Positions 17,073-23,902 are shown, numbered from the stretch's first letter. The stretch is DNA of 25,339 nt from JBLNDG01 sp050261415 (GCA_050261415.1 JBLNDG010000103.1:1-25339), one strand, 5' to 3'. Notes: generated by a model from the letters alone, not told the origin. Translations and numbers: made by a program.

Positions 17073-18335
17073 ATGAAAATAGGTGAGTTTAGTCAACATT
17101 TCAATCTTTCATCGGAAACGGTTCGGTACTATATAAATAAAGGCCTTTTGGTACCTGTTACTAAAAATGACCGTTATGATTTCTGCGACCGGGATATAGA
17201 AGATATGAAATTATTGCAGAAACTCAAATCCTTTCGATTTTCCATCACTGATATCCACAAAATACTTTCCCTGAAAAGATTGAGTAATCTGGACAGCCCA
17301 GAAGAGTTGAACGATTATATCAATATACTTAAAGCACAAAAAAAAGTGATGCTGAACGAAAGAGCACGCCTGAATAAAGTGATAGATGGCCTGCAGCAAG
17401 AAATATCTACAGCCTCGGGCAAGCATACCGGTGCAATCCAGCGCAAAAGCGGTGTGCCTCTGGCATTTTTGCCATATCTGGCTTGCCCGTACTGCCAAGG
17501 CAATTTGAGCATCAACAATTGCAATATTGAAAGGGACCAAATCATCTCCGGGGGGTTAAGCTGCGCCTGTGGATTTAATGCAACAATACAAAACGGGATA
17601 TTGATAGGGCAGCCCGGTAAGATAAGCATATACGACAGTCCGGATGTTGAACGCAACTGCTATAGGATGATGAGCCCTTCGCTGATTACCCTGGTGCAAA
17701 AGGCATACAACTGGATGCTGGAGTGTCTGAATAGATGTGATACCAAAGGGAAGCTTATCCTGGAGGACTTTGTCAACAATTATTGCTTCTGTCATTCCAA
17801 CTTTGAAGCTATGGATAAAGACGCCTATTATATCATTACCGATAAATATCCCGAAATTGTTGCAGTATACAAGAACCTGATCGACAAGCTTAATTTGGAT
17901 CTCCAGGTTCTTTATATTGCAGCAGGAAGTCATCTTTTGCCGTTAAAAAACAAATGTGTGGACATATATATAGATTTTGATGCCTCAAATGAATATGCCA
18001 TCTTTCATAACGGTTATGCAGCTGATGCATTGACCCGTTATTTCCATCAGGATACATATGCTCTCGGTGCATTTTTCTCGCTAAAGCCCGGAGGCCCATC
18101 GGTCCAGGAACTGCATCGGCAGTATCCCGAGACATGGGAAAAGTGCTTTGATATAGCATACTTCAGAAAATATATGCAGGAAATGTGGCAGAGTACTCTT
18201 GATTATGACAATATCGGCTATGTTACGGATTCCGGCGGCGACTTATCGTTTTCTTATCATATCCCGGGGGAAAAGCTGGGGTTAAACACTTATTTCATGC
18301 ATGGCTTTAAAGGTCCTGTCAAAAAAATGATTTGA
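17073..18335 (+). CDS. MerR-family regulator fused to zinc-ribbon and methyltransferase-like domain
   Basis: 420 residues. Residues 1-70 are a MerR winged helix (KIGEFSQHFNLSSETVRYYI, then GLL and a recognition wing). Residues 75-112 form a coiled-coil linker. A cysteine cluster follows (CPYC at 138-141, CAC at 164-166) resembling the zinc ribbon found before many SAM methyltransferases. The C-terminal 200 residues include LQVLYIAAGSHLLPLKNKCVDIYIDFDA, similar to the glycine loop and motif IV region of class I methyltransferases (long motif, residues about 273-300) but with the usual GxGxG degraded. So it may bind SAM or another small ligand rather than catalyse. GGGGGG precedes the ATG. It is divergent from the symporter unit and upstream of a truncated EamA gene, either of which could be its target. 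Confidence 0.85.
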   Translation: MKIGEFSQHFNLSSETVRYYINKGLLVPVTKNDRYDFCDRDIEDMKLLQKLKSFRFSITDIHKILSLKRLSNLDSPEELNDYINILKAQKKVMLNERARLNKVIDGLQQEISTASGKHTGAIQRKSGVPLAFLPYLACPYCQGNLSINNCNIERDQIISGGLSCACGFNATIQNGILIGQPGKISIYDSPDVERNCYRMMSPSLITLVQKAYNWMLECLNRCDTKGKLILEDFVNNYCFCHSNFEAMDKDAYYIITDKYPEIVAVYKNLIDKLNLDLQVLYIAAGSHLLPLKNKCVDIYIDFDASNEYAIFHNGYAADALTRYFHQDTYALGAFFSLKPGGPSVQELHRQYPETWEKCFDIAYFRKYMQEMWQSTLDYDNIGYVTDSGGDLSFSYHIPGEKLGLNTYFMHGFKGPVKKMI

Positions 18336-18661
18336 TTAAGTTCCTTTTTTGTGGCAATTTCGTTGTGTATTATCTCATATCCTTTTTTAGGTCAGATGAT
18401 GGTATCATACTATCTTTCAAAAAACTGAATTGGACGAGCTTTGCGCTGGGTGCGGCCATTTTCGGTATTGAGGTGGGCTTTCTGCTGGCTTATAGGGCAG
18501 GCTGGGATGTAAGTCTGGCGAATATCATATCTGCCGTATTGGTCACTTTAGTATTGATAGTGTTCGGTATTACCTTATATCATGAAAAGCTTACCGTGGC
18601 AAACTGTATAGGAGTGCTGCTGTGTATCATAGGCATTGTACTTATAAAAATAAAGCCGTAA
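18332..18661 (+). pseudogene. 5'-truncated EamA/DMT-family transporter
   Basis: 109 codons starting at a TTG that overlaps the MerR gene stop. From SFKKLNWTSFALG onward, with EVGFLLAYRAGWDVSLANI, it reads like the short (about 140 residue) EamA transporters. The first transmembrane helix expected in that family is missing, and the frame closes at a stop at 18308-18310, so it cannot be recovered upstream in frame. Helices 2 to 4 look intact. It is more likely a remnant than a working transporter. A terminator follows. Confidence 0.6.
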
Positions 18662-18671
18662 GCTACAATCT

Positions 18672-18712
18672 TAATCTCCAAACGCTATGTTTGGAGATTA
18701 TTGTTTTTGTTT
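18672..18712 (+). terminator. Rho-independent terminator
   Basis: Twelve-base arms (18672-18683 and 18689-18700) are exact reverse complements around GCTAT, followed by TTGTTTTTGTTTT. It ends the MerR/EamA unit. Confidence 0.88.
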
Positions 18713-18812
18713 TGTAACTTTGCTGTAATTGCTATCACAAGGGAAAACATGGTAAAATACAGGTAGCCGTACTGGAAACAGTATGGACAACTAGGCCAAG
18801 GGGGTGAAATTA

Positions 18813-18908
18813 ATGAAGATGTCTTTCTGTGAGAAGGCAAAGAGTATCATAGTCAAGGAGGTTTTCATTAGTGGATTACAAGAATGGGAAGGAGATTTTC
18901 CCATCTGA
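18813..18908 (+). CDS. 31-residue upstream ORF, possible leader peptide
   Basis: ATG with AAGGGGGTG upstream opens a 31-codon frame (MKMSFCEKAKSIIVKEVF then ISGLQEWEGDFPI) that runs past the GTG start of the next gene and stops inside it. It contains the ribosome binding site of that gene, so its translation could affect expression of the regulator. No family is recognised; it may be fortuitous. Confidence 0.35.
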   Translation: MKMSFCEKAKSIIVKEVFISGLQEWEGDFPI

Positions 18909-19140
18909 GCTGCTTGAACAACTGCAAAAATACGTTCAAGGTAATCTGGTTTATATCCCTAAAAAGGAAGAAAACAGGACCGGCTGGGGAGAAAACAATG
19001 GCGCCAAAGCGGTTATAAAAAACAGAAATTATGAGATATGCGAAGCTCATAGGAATGGTGTAAAAATATCAGAGCTGGCATCAATATTCTGTTTGTCTGA
19101 AGACAGTATCAGGAAAATACTGCGCACAGCTACGAAATAG
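18871..19140 (+). CDS. CD3324-family small Mor-like HTH protein
   Basis: 89 residues, starting at GTG with AAGGAGG 8 nt upstream. The opening LPSELLEQLQKYVQG-like pattern (here FPSELLEQLQKYVQGNLVYI), the motif IPKKEENRTGWGE, and a C-terminal helix-turn-helix (ISELASIFCLSEDSIRKIL) match the small clostridial CD3324 proteins related to the Mor transcription activator. Probably a DNA-binding regulator; the target is unknown. It is monocistronic apart from the overlapping upstream ORF. Confidence 0.8.
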   Translation: MDYKNGKEIFPSELLEQLQKYVQGNLVYIPKKEENRTGWGENNGAKAVIKNRNYEICEAHRNGVKISELASIFCLSEDSIRKILRTATK

Positions 19141-19281
19141 CCCAGGAAAGAATTTTTATAATCATCATTTCCCTGTTAAAGTAAACCGTTATATGCGATA
19201 ATAAACTCACGACCGGTTAGTATATATGAAAGGGGCTGATCTACAAAAATGTGCGATAAGGTGATTTATTACTAATAAGCT

Positions 19282-19322
19282 ATTGGGAGGTATTGAAAAT
19301 ACCTCCCAATATTATTTTTTTT
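19282..19322 (+). terminator. Rho-independent terminator
   Basis: Thirteen-base arms (19282-19294 and 19298-19310) are exact reverse complements with a 3-nt loop, followed by ATTATTTTTTTT. It lies about 140 nt beyond the CD3324 gene; I see no gene between them. Confidence 0.82.
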
Positions 19323-19356
19323 GATTAAGCTAAAATATTAATATCAATTAATTGAC

Positions 19357-19548
19357 TTATGCAATTGCCTTATTCAGGTCTTCCATAAGCTTGTCTACAT
19401 CAATGCCATGTGCAAGGGCACCTTGTTCTATATTTTCAAATCTTGCGGCCATGCATCCGAAACAATGCATACCGTGCTTTATGAAGACTTCTATAGTTTC
19501 CTGGTATTTTTCCACAACTTCTGTAATGGACATGTCTCTTGTTATCAT
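19357..19548 (-). CDS. DUF1858 redox-disulfide domain protein
   Basis: 63 residues. ITEVVEKYQETIEVFIKHGM followed by HCFGCMAA carries the CxxC pair (Cys29, Cys32) of the DUF1858 / hybrid-cluster-associated redox disulfide family. I start at ATG 19548, 8 nt after AGGAGG; a GTG three codons earlier lies inside the ribosome binding site. It is divergent from an HxlR-type regulator, a family that often senses redox or electrophile stress through cysteine, so it may be that regulator's target. Biochemical role unknown. Confidence 0.85.
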   Translation of the reverse strand: MITRDMSITEVVEKYQETIEVFIKHGMHCFGCMAARFENIEQGALAHGIDVDKLMEDLNKAIA

Positions 19549-19585
19549 ATAGTTCACCTCCTTAGACTATTGGGCTTTTTAAAAT

Positions 19586-19602
19586 GCTTACATAAAGTAA
19601 AC
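19586..19602. promoter_or_regulatory. Imperfect inverted repeat, candidate HxlR operator 1
   Basis: GCTTAC and GTAAAC face each other across ATAAA (5 of 6 pairs match) in the region between the divergent DUF1858 and HxlR-type genes. Confidence 0.4.
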
Positions 19603-19615
19603 AACTAACTTTATA

Positions 19616-19630
19616 TTAGTATAATACTAT
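19616..19630. promoter_or_regulatory. Imperfect inverted repeat, candidate HxlR operator 2
   Basis: TTAGTAT and ATACTAT are inverted repeats (6 of 7) around one A. This resembles the TACTAT-type half-sites reported for YodB-like HxlR regulators. Confidence 0.45.
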
Positions 19631-19686
19631 AACATATTTACTTCCGTCAAATAAGTGTAGTACAATATTTCTGAGGTGAATGTAAA

Positions 19687-20004
19687 ATGACTGAATTTCA
19701 TTTATGACCGAAATTTGAATGTGCATTTGCACTGCTTGGAAAGAGATGGAACGGATTGATAATAAAGGTTCTCTTGGACGGACCTAAGCGGTTTTCGGAT
19801 ATATCCGGTATGATTCCACAGTTAAGTGACAGAGTACTTGTAGAAAGGTTTAAGGAGCTGGAGGCTGAAGGCATTATTAAAAGAAATGTCTATCCGGAAA
19901 TTCCGGTTAGAATTGAATACCAACTCACCAATAAAGGGATTGCCTTAAAGAGTGTTATGGATGAAGTGCAGAAATGGGCAGAAGCATGGATTAGTAAAGC
20001 ATGA
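19687..20004 (+). pseudogene. HxlR/YodB-type regulator with in-frame TGA at the redox cysteine
   Basis: An ATG at 19687 with GAGGTG upstream opens MTEFHL, then TGA at 19705-19707, then PKFECAFALLGKRWNGLIIK and a complete HxlR winged helix to a normal stop at 20004, with no frameshift. In B. subtilis YodB the matching sequence is MCPKMESAFSLLGKRWNGLI, so the TGA falls exactly on the conserved redox-sensing Cys. Either the gene is newly broken by one base change (TGT or TGC to TGA) or TGA is read as selenocysteine. A small GTGC-ATTT-GCAC hairpin starts 14 nt after the TGA, in the distance range of bacterial SECIS elements, but the stem is short and lacks a G in its loop. Internal TTG starts have no ribosome binding site. 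It is divergent from the DUF1858 gene. Confidence 0.85.
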
Positions 20005-20033
20005 TGTGAAGTTATGCGGTGGAAAGACGCATC

Positions 20034-20066
20034 AATAAGCATTCTGTTAGGAATGTTTATTTTTTA
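20034..20066 (+). terminator. Terminator after the HxlR-type gene
   Basis: AATAAGCATTC (20034-20044) pairs with GAATGTTTATT (20051-20061), one G-U pair, 6-nt loop, followed by TTTTT. Confidence 0.78.
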
Positions 20067-20095
20067 TACCCAAAAAGATTATATCATATTTTATT

Positions 20096-20111
20096 ATTGT
20101 ATCGATACAAT
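20096..20111. promoter_or_regulatory. 16-nt palindrome, operator candidate for the ECF/aminotransferase operon
   Basis: ATTGTATCGATACAAT is a perfect palindrome. It includes a possible -35 box (TTGTAT) with a -10-like ATTATA (20120-20125) 17 nt downstream, so a bound protein would block this promoter. About 120 nt of leader follows without a riboswitch I recognise. Confidence 0.5.
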
Positions 20112-20251
20112 TTGAGTTAATTATACCGGAATTGTGTTTTTTTGTTTAAAGCCGCTTTTTCACAGTATGCATTTGAGTTTATAATTTGAGTAATTATCAT
20201 AGGTATTGCGCAATGCATATGAAAAAAATGTGGTAACGAAGGGAATATAAG

Positions 20252-20785
20252 ATGAACAGAGGATATTCGGAAAGAGTAAATTTTAGAACGCAGGACCTTG
20301 TAATAAGTTCTCTGCTTGTAGCACTGGTATTCATTTCTACAAGGTCCATCAATATCCGGCTTCCCATTTCTGTAAACGGTGGTTTGATACACCTTGGAAC
20401 TGCAATGCTCTTTATAGCCGCTATTGTTTTTGGGAAGAATAAAGGTGCAATAGCAGGAGCCTTCGGCATGGGCATTTTTGACATATTGTCCGGCTGGGCG
20501 GCATGGGCACCGTTTACATTTATAATCAGGGCAGTCATGGGATATATAGTCGGGACTTTTGCATACATGGGTAAAAGGAATGGAGGCAGTTTCATTTTTA
20601 ACTTTCTGGGAATTTTATTGAGTAGTTTGTGGATGATAGCCGGCTACTACATAGCTGAGGTGATAATGTACGGAAACTTGCTGGCGCCTGTGACTTCGAT
20701 ACCGGGCAACGTGGTTCAGATTGTTGTCGGGGCAGTTATTGCGCTTCCGATTTCTACAGCACTTAAGAAAACCAAAATGTTTTAG
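20252..20785 (+). CDS. ECF transporter S component
   Basis: 177 residues with six hydrophobic segments. The pattern LVISSLLVALVFISTRSINI, then GGLIHLGTAMLFIAAIVFG, GAIAGAFGMGIFDILSGW and FIIRAVMGYIVG is typical of ECF S components (ligand-binding membrane subunits that use a shared EcfAA'T module encoded elsewhere). Start ATG has AAGGGA upstream. The next gene, a class V aminotransferase, begins 18 nt after it, so the two are one operon. The ligand is not stated by sequence; vitamin B6 or an amine cofactor is an inference from the partner enzyme. Confidence 0.83.
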   Translation: MNRGYSERVNFRTQDLVISSLLVALVFISTRSINIRLPISVNGGLIHLGTAMLFIAAIVFGKNKGAIAGAFGMGIFDILSGWAAWAPFTFIIRAVMGYIVGTFAYMGKRNGGSFIFNFLGILLSSLWMIAGYYIAEVIMYGNLLAPVTSIPGNVVQIVVGAVIALPISTALKKTKMF

Positions 20786-20803
20786 CAATTGGAGGGTATG
20801 TTT

Positions 20804-21940
20804 ATGAGAAACCCAATGATAATGACACCGGGGCCGACATATGTGCATGAGGATGTAAGGAGATCCTTGTCCCGGGAGATAACAAATCCGGATTTGGATC
20901 CGGAATTTTTTGAACAATATAAAGAAACCTGCACCAAGCTTAAAAAGCTTATGAAAACTGAGAATGATGTACTCATATTCTGCGGAGAAGGTATATTGGG
21001 GCTGGAAGCGGCATGTGCCTCGCTCATTGAGCCGGGAGACAGGGTCTTATGCATTGAAAACGGTATATTCGGCAAAGGCTTTGGTGGCTTCCAGAAGATG
21101 TACGGAGCAGAAGTGGTGTATTTCCAGTCGGATTACAGGAGAGGCATAGATGTGGAGGCTTTAAGGGGCTTCCTGGAGAAGGATCATGACTTTAAGCTTG
21201 CAACTGCTGTGCATTGTGAAACTCCCTCTGGGATTACAAATCCGATTGATAAAGTATGCCCTCTTCTCAAGGAGTATGGTATACTGACCGTGGTAGATGC
21301 TGTATCATCCCTGGGAGGAGAAGAGCTTGAAACGGACAAATGGGGAATAGATATGGTGCTGTGCGGATCGCAGAAATGTCTCTCTGCGCCTCCCGGGCTT
21401 TCATTCTTCAGCATCAGCAGTGCAGCCTGGAGCGCAATGCTCAATAGAAAAACACCTATAGCCGGGTTTTATGTGAATATCGCCAACTGGAGAAACTGGT
21501 ATGAGGAAAAGTGGTTCCCATATACTCAGCCTATAAGCGATATAATGGCACTGGACAGGGCTGTAGAAAGATTGCTGGAGGATGAAGAGCGGCTTACCAG
21601 GCATAGTGCCAACGCTGAATCGGTGAGAAAAAGCATAAACTCTGCAGGTTTGGAGCTATATCCGCTGGATGGGTTTTCAAATACGGTTACAACTATAAAA
21701 GTTCCTGAAGGAATTTCTTTTAAGAAAATTTTTGATGAAATGCTTAAGAAGCACAATATACTAATTGCAGGAGCTTTTGACTTTTTGAAAGATAAAGTGA
21801 TAAGAATAGGACATATGGGTGAAAATTGCCGTGAGGAAAGAATATATATTACTTTAAAAGCTTTGGATTCAGTTTTGCGGGATAATGGGGTAAAATTGAA
21901 CGATAGTCTGCATAAACAATTTGTCAAACTCAAAGGCTAA
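20804..21940 (+). CDS. Class V PLP-dependent aminotransferase (AGXT/PPAT-like)
   Basis: 378 residues. TPGPT at the N-terminus, HCETPSG near 137-143, VVDAVSS with the PLP-ring Asp165, and GSQKCLSAPPG with Schiff-base Lys191 mark the alanine-glyoxylate/serine-pyruvate aminotransferase group, which also includes pyridoxamine-pyruvate aminotransferase. I start at ATG 20804 because GGAGG lies 8 nt upstream; ATG 20798 is too close and a TTG at 20789 sits inside the site. Coupling to an ECF S component suggests that the amino donor or cofactor is imported. Pyridoxamine conversion is one guess; serine or alanine transamination is equally open. Confidence 0.88.
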   Translation: MRNPMIMTPGPTYVHEDVRRSLSREITNPDLDPEFFEQYKETCTKLKKLMKTENDVLIFCGEGILGLEAACASLIEPGDRVLCIENGIFGKGFGGFQKMYGAEVVYFQSDYRRGIDVEALRGFLEKDHDFKLATAVHCETPSGITNPIDKVCPLLKEYGILTVVDAVSSLGGEELETDKWGIDMVLCGSQKCLSAPPGLSFFSISSAAWSAMLNRKTPIAGFYVNIANWRNWYEEKWFPYTQPISDIMALDRAVERLLEDEERLTRHSANAESVRKSINSAGLELYPLDGFSNTVTTIKVPEGISFKKIFDEMLKKHNILIAGAFDFLKDKVIRIGHMGENCREERIYITLKALDSVLRDNGVKLNDSLHKQFVKLKG

Positions 21941-22016
21941 AATCGAAAACTTGATTAATACAGCTCATAAGGCAGCATATTACTTAAGTGCCTGAAAAGC
22001 CAAGGGGGATATTGTA

Positions 22017-22046
22017 TTGACAACAAAACTTGTAAAGTGATAATAT
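22017..22046 (+). promoter_or_regulatory. Promoter of tadA
   Basis: TTGACA (22017-22022), then TAATAT at 22041-22046 (18-nt spacer) or GATAAT at 22039-22044 (16 nt). It lies about 50 nt before the gene. Confidence 0.65.
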
Positions 22047-22092
22047 ATCAAAGTGAACCCAATATTTTTGTTTGGGAATGATGTAATTCAAT

Positions 22093-22536
22093 ATGAAAGA
22101 ATTTTTTATGCGCAAAGCTTTGGAAGAAGCCCAAAAGGCTTTTGACAAGGATGAAGTCCCTGTTGGAGCGGTTATAGTAAAAAACGGCAAAATAATAGCA
22201 GCGGGGCATAACTGCAGGGAGTCGGAGAAGGATACAACGGCTCATGCAGAAATGGCGGCTATCAGAAATGCCTGCGAAGCACTTGGAGGCTGGCGGCTTA
22301 TAGACTGCGAGATGTATGTGACGCTGGAGCCATGTGCCATGTGCAGCGGGGCGATACTGCAAGCCAGGATTGAGCGGCTCTATATCGGGACTATGGATCC
22401 CAAAGGAGGCGCGGCAGGCTCTATACTTGACCTGTTCGAGGATTACCACTTCAATCATAAGACAGAAGTGGAAAAGGGCGTCCTGGAAGACGAATGCAGT
22501 CAAATATTGAAAGATTTTTTCAGAAGAAAACGATAA
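22093..22536 (+). CDS. tadA: tRNA-specific adenosine deaminase TadA
   Basis: 147 residues, normal length. HAE (His51, proton-shuttling Glu53) and PCAMC (Cys81, Cys84) form the zinc deaminase site; DEVPVGAVIV and the ending DFFRRKR fit TadA. The enzyme converts A34 to inosine in tRNA-Arg(ACG). The ribosome binding site is weak (GGGA about 15 nt upstream). A tRNA-Ser gene begins 4 nt after the stop codon, so both may share a transcript that is then processed. Confidence 0.96.
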   Translation: MKEFFMRKALEEAQKAFDKDEVPVGAVIVKNGKIIAAGHNCRESEKDTTAHAEMAAIRNACEALGGWRLIDCEMYVTLEPCAMCSGAILQARIERLYIGTMDPKGGAAGSILDLFEDYHFNHKTEVEKGVLEDECSQILKDFFRRKR

Positions 22537-22539
22537 CAC

Positions 22540-22629
22540 GGAGAGATGTCCGAGTGGTCGAAGGTCCATGACTCGAAATCATGCAGGGTGTCAAAGCCCT
22601 CGAGGGTTCGAATCCCTCTCTCTCCGCCA
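22540..22629 (+). tRNA. tRNA-Ser (anticodon CGA)
   Basis: Acceptor arms GGAGAGA and TCTCTCC pair fully; G discriminator and encoded CCA at 22627-22629. The anticodon stem CATGA/TCATG holds loop CTCGAAA, giving anticodon CGA at 22574-22576. There is a long variable arm, as in serine tRNAs, and a GAGGG-TTCGAAT-CCCTC T-arm. Confidence 0.96.
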
Positions 22630-22640
22630 GAAAGAAAAGT

Positions 22641-22669
22641 AACTGCTGAATAAGCAGTTTTATTTTTTT
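22641..22669 (+). terminator. Terminator after tRNA-Ser
   Basis: AACTGCT (22641-22647) pairs with AGCAGTT (22653-22659), followed by TTATTTTTTT. It ends the tadA/tRNA transcript. Confidence 0.85.
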
Positions 22670-22791
22670 GCGGCCAAGAGAAGGCAATGAGAACCCTCAA
22701 AAATGGCCATTGATTATGGAAGGATTAGTAGTTTAGGTTATTTACATAGAATCAAATTCTACGAATAAAGTGCGGCTGCCGGCCTTCCGGC

Positions 22792-22814
22792 TTCGAATCC
22801 CTCTATCTCCTCCA
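22792..22814 (+). repeat. tRNA-Ser 3'-end remnant, att-like direct repeat
   Basis: This 23-nt segment repeats the last 23 nt of the tRNA (22607-22629) with two mismatches, from TTCGAATCCCTCT through the final CCA. No matching 5' half of a tRNA is present. Such partial copies are typical of integration sites at tRNA 3' ends or of a decayed tRNA duplicate. The 162 nt between the copies hold only the tRNA terminator. Confidence 0.75.
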
Positions 22815-22881
22815 TAAGTATTTACAGTGGTTTTACATAGAGGACTCCATTGAAATAGTACACTTGATTTTTTAATGAAAC

Positions 22882-22903
22882 ATGTTAAATATTAACATAT
22901 AAT
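22882..22903 (+). promoter_or_regulatory. Palindrome overlapping a -10 box before the DUF3825 gene
   Basis: ATGTTAA and TTAACAT (22882-22888, 22892-22898) are exact inverted repeats; TATAAT (22898-22903) begins at their last base. No clear -35 box is seen. This layout suits a repressor operator. Confidence 0.5.
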
Positions 22904-22928
22904 GGTAATAGACAGGGGGGTATAGTAA

Positions 22929-23738
22929 ATGGAAAAGATTGAAAACTTATACAAACCGGAATTTAATATACTGGCTGATGCTTATTTAGGAAGCAAACCT
23001 TTACTCTTGTCTAAACTTAATTTTTTAGCTAGTATAGCACAAAAAGAACAATGGGATTATCGTGGAAATTCAGAAAAGCAGATATTATATAATTATATTT
23101 GCTATACATATGATAGAATAAAGCAAGAAAATAAAATAAGTATATCTGCTGATGGAAAAAGTATGTGTTTTAATACAGGTCTATTGACTGAAAATGGCGC
23201 TGATATCTATGCTTATTTTGTAAAAAATACAAATGAACATGCTAAAGATAATCAAGAGTGGTTTTTATACGGCTTTAAGCAAAGAACGGATTCCGAGATG
23301 CGTAATTTTAAAAATTACCCAGACATAGCGGATTATTTTACAGTGCCTGCAGATTTTATTTTTGATAAAAAGCTTAGTATTAATATTGATTATGATCACA
23401 TTATTGATGATAACTATGATAGATTTGTTGAAATTGGATTAATAGATAAATATATGATTTCTGCTTTGCTAGAAAATGCTGTTAAAAAAATAATAGAAAA
23501 AGTAAAGAGGAATTATAAATTAGCAATTCCACAATATTATACAGATAAACAAACTGGCATTTCTAAGATACAATTACTTTTACCTCTTTTTCTGCAAAGT
23601 AAAGACATTGCAGATCTAGCTTTGGTGGTTGACAAAGGTGAATATGCATATATTGGAAAGACCATTTTAACTTTGGAATGGGCTTATGTAAATTCACGTA
23701 GAATTGTAAGACCGGATGTTGATTGGTTGAAAATTTAA
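22929..23738 (+). CDS. DUF3825 domain protein
   Basis: 269 residues. MCFNTGLLTENGADIYAYF, then EWFLYGF, a PADFIFD / DYDHIIDDNYDRF segment, AIPQYYTDKQTGISKIQLLLPL, ADLALVV and a C-terminal YIGKTILTLEWAY / RIVRPD-WL fit the DUF3825 pattern as I remember it. No known catalytic role. GGGGGGT precedes the ATG. The gene is clearly more AT-rich than its neighbours, and it lies just beyond the tRNA remnant at 22792-22814, both suggesting acquisition by transfer. Confidence 0.75.
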   Translation: MEKIENLYKPEFNILADAYLGSKPLLLSKLNFLASIAQKEQWDYRGNSEKQILYNYICYTYDRIKQENKISISADGKSMCFNTGLLTENGADIYAYFVKNTNEHAKDNQEWFLYGFKQRTDSEMRNFKNYPDIADYFTVPADFIFDKKLSINIDYDHIIDDNYDRFVEIGLIDKYMISALLENAVKKIIEKVKRNYKLAIPQYYTDKQTGISKIQLLLPLFLQSKDIADLALVVDKGEYAYIGKTILTLEWAYVNSRRIVRPDVDWLKI

Positions 23739-23744
23739 ATCATG

Positions 23745-23773
23745 TTGACATATCTTATAAAAATGGATATACT
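23745..23773 (+). promoter_or_regulatory. Strong consensus promoter without a following gene
   Basis: TTGACA (23745-23750), exact 17-nt spacer, TATACT (23768-23773). It begins 7 nt after the DUF3825 stop codon and points to a stretch with no credible ORF. Confidence 0.65.
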
Positions 23774-23779
23774 ACTATT

Positions 23780-23902
23780 ACATACTACAAAACAACTATT
23801 TTTAATATATTTAAAGAGTATTTTGAACAAGCATTTAGATTTATAAAGTATTATTAAACTAATAAGATTTAAGGACTGCTATTTAGCAGTCCTTATTATT
23901 TT
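23780..23902 (+). ncRNA. Candidate small RNA of about 120 nt
   Basis: The segment runs from the predicted start of the promoter at 23745-23773 to the terminator at 23871-23902 and holds no ORF with a ribosome binding site. A 27-codon frame from 23763 starts inside the -10 box, so it would not be on this transcript. No known RNA family is recognised. Confidence 0.4.
23871..23902 (+). terminator. Rho-independent terminator
   Basis: Perfect 10-bp stem AAGGACTGCT / AGCAGTCCTT with ATTT loop, then ATTATTTT. It ends the DUF3825 transcript and the candidate small RNA. Confidence 0.88.

Noticed and set aside
19205..19280. Very short ORFs (8 and 12 codons) before the terminator at 19282
   Set aside because: Too short and without well-spaced ribosome binding sites; nothing supports translation.
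20112..20251. Possible riboswitch in the leader of the ECF S-component gene
   Set aside because: No conserved core of a known class (TPP, FMN, cobalamin, preQ1 or others) could be recognised by eye.
22500..22700. Minus-strand ORF containing GERGIRTLEGFDTLHDFES
   Set aside because: It is the reverse reading of the tRNA-Ser gene, a common artefact.
22630..22930. CRISPR or tandem repeat structure near the tRNA
   Set aside because: Only two copies of the tRNA 3' end are present, with no regular spacing or further repeats.
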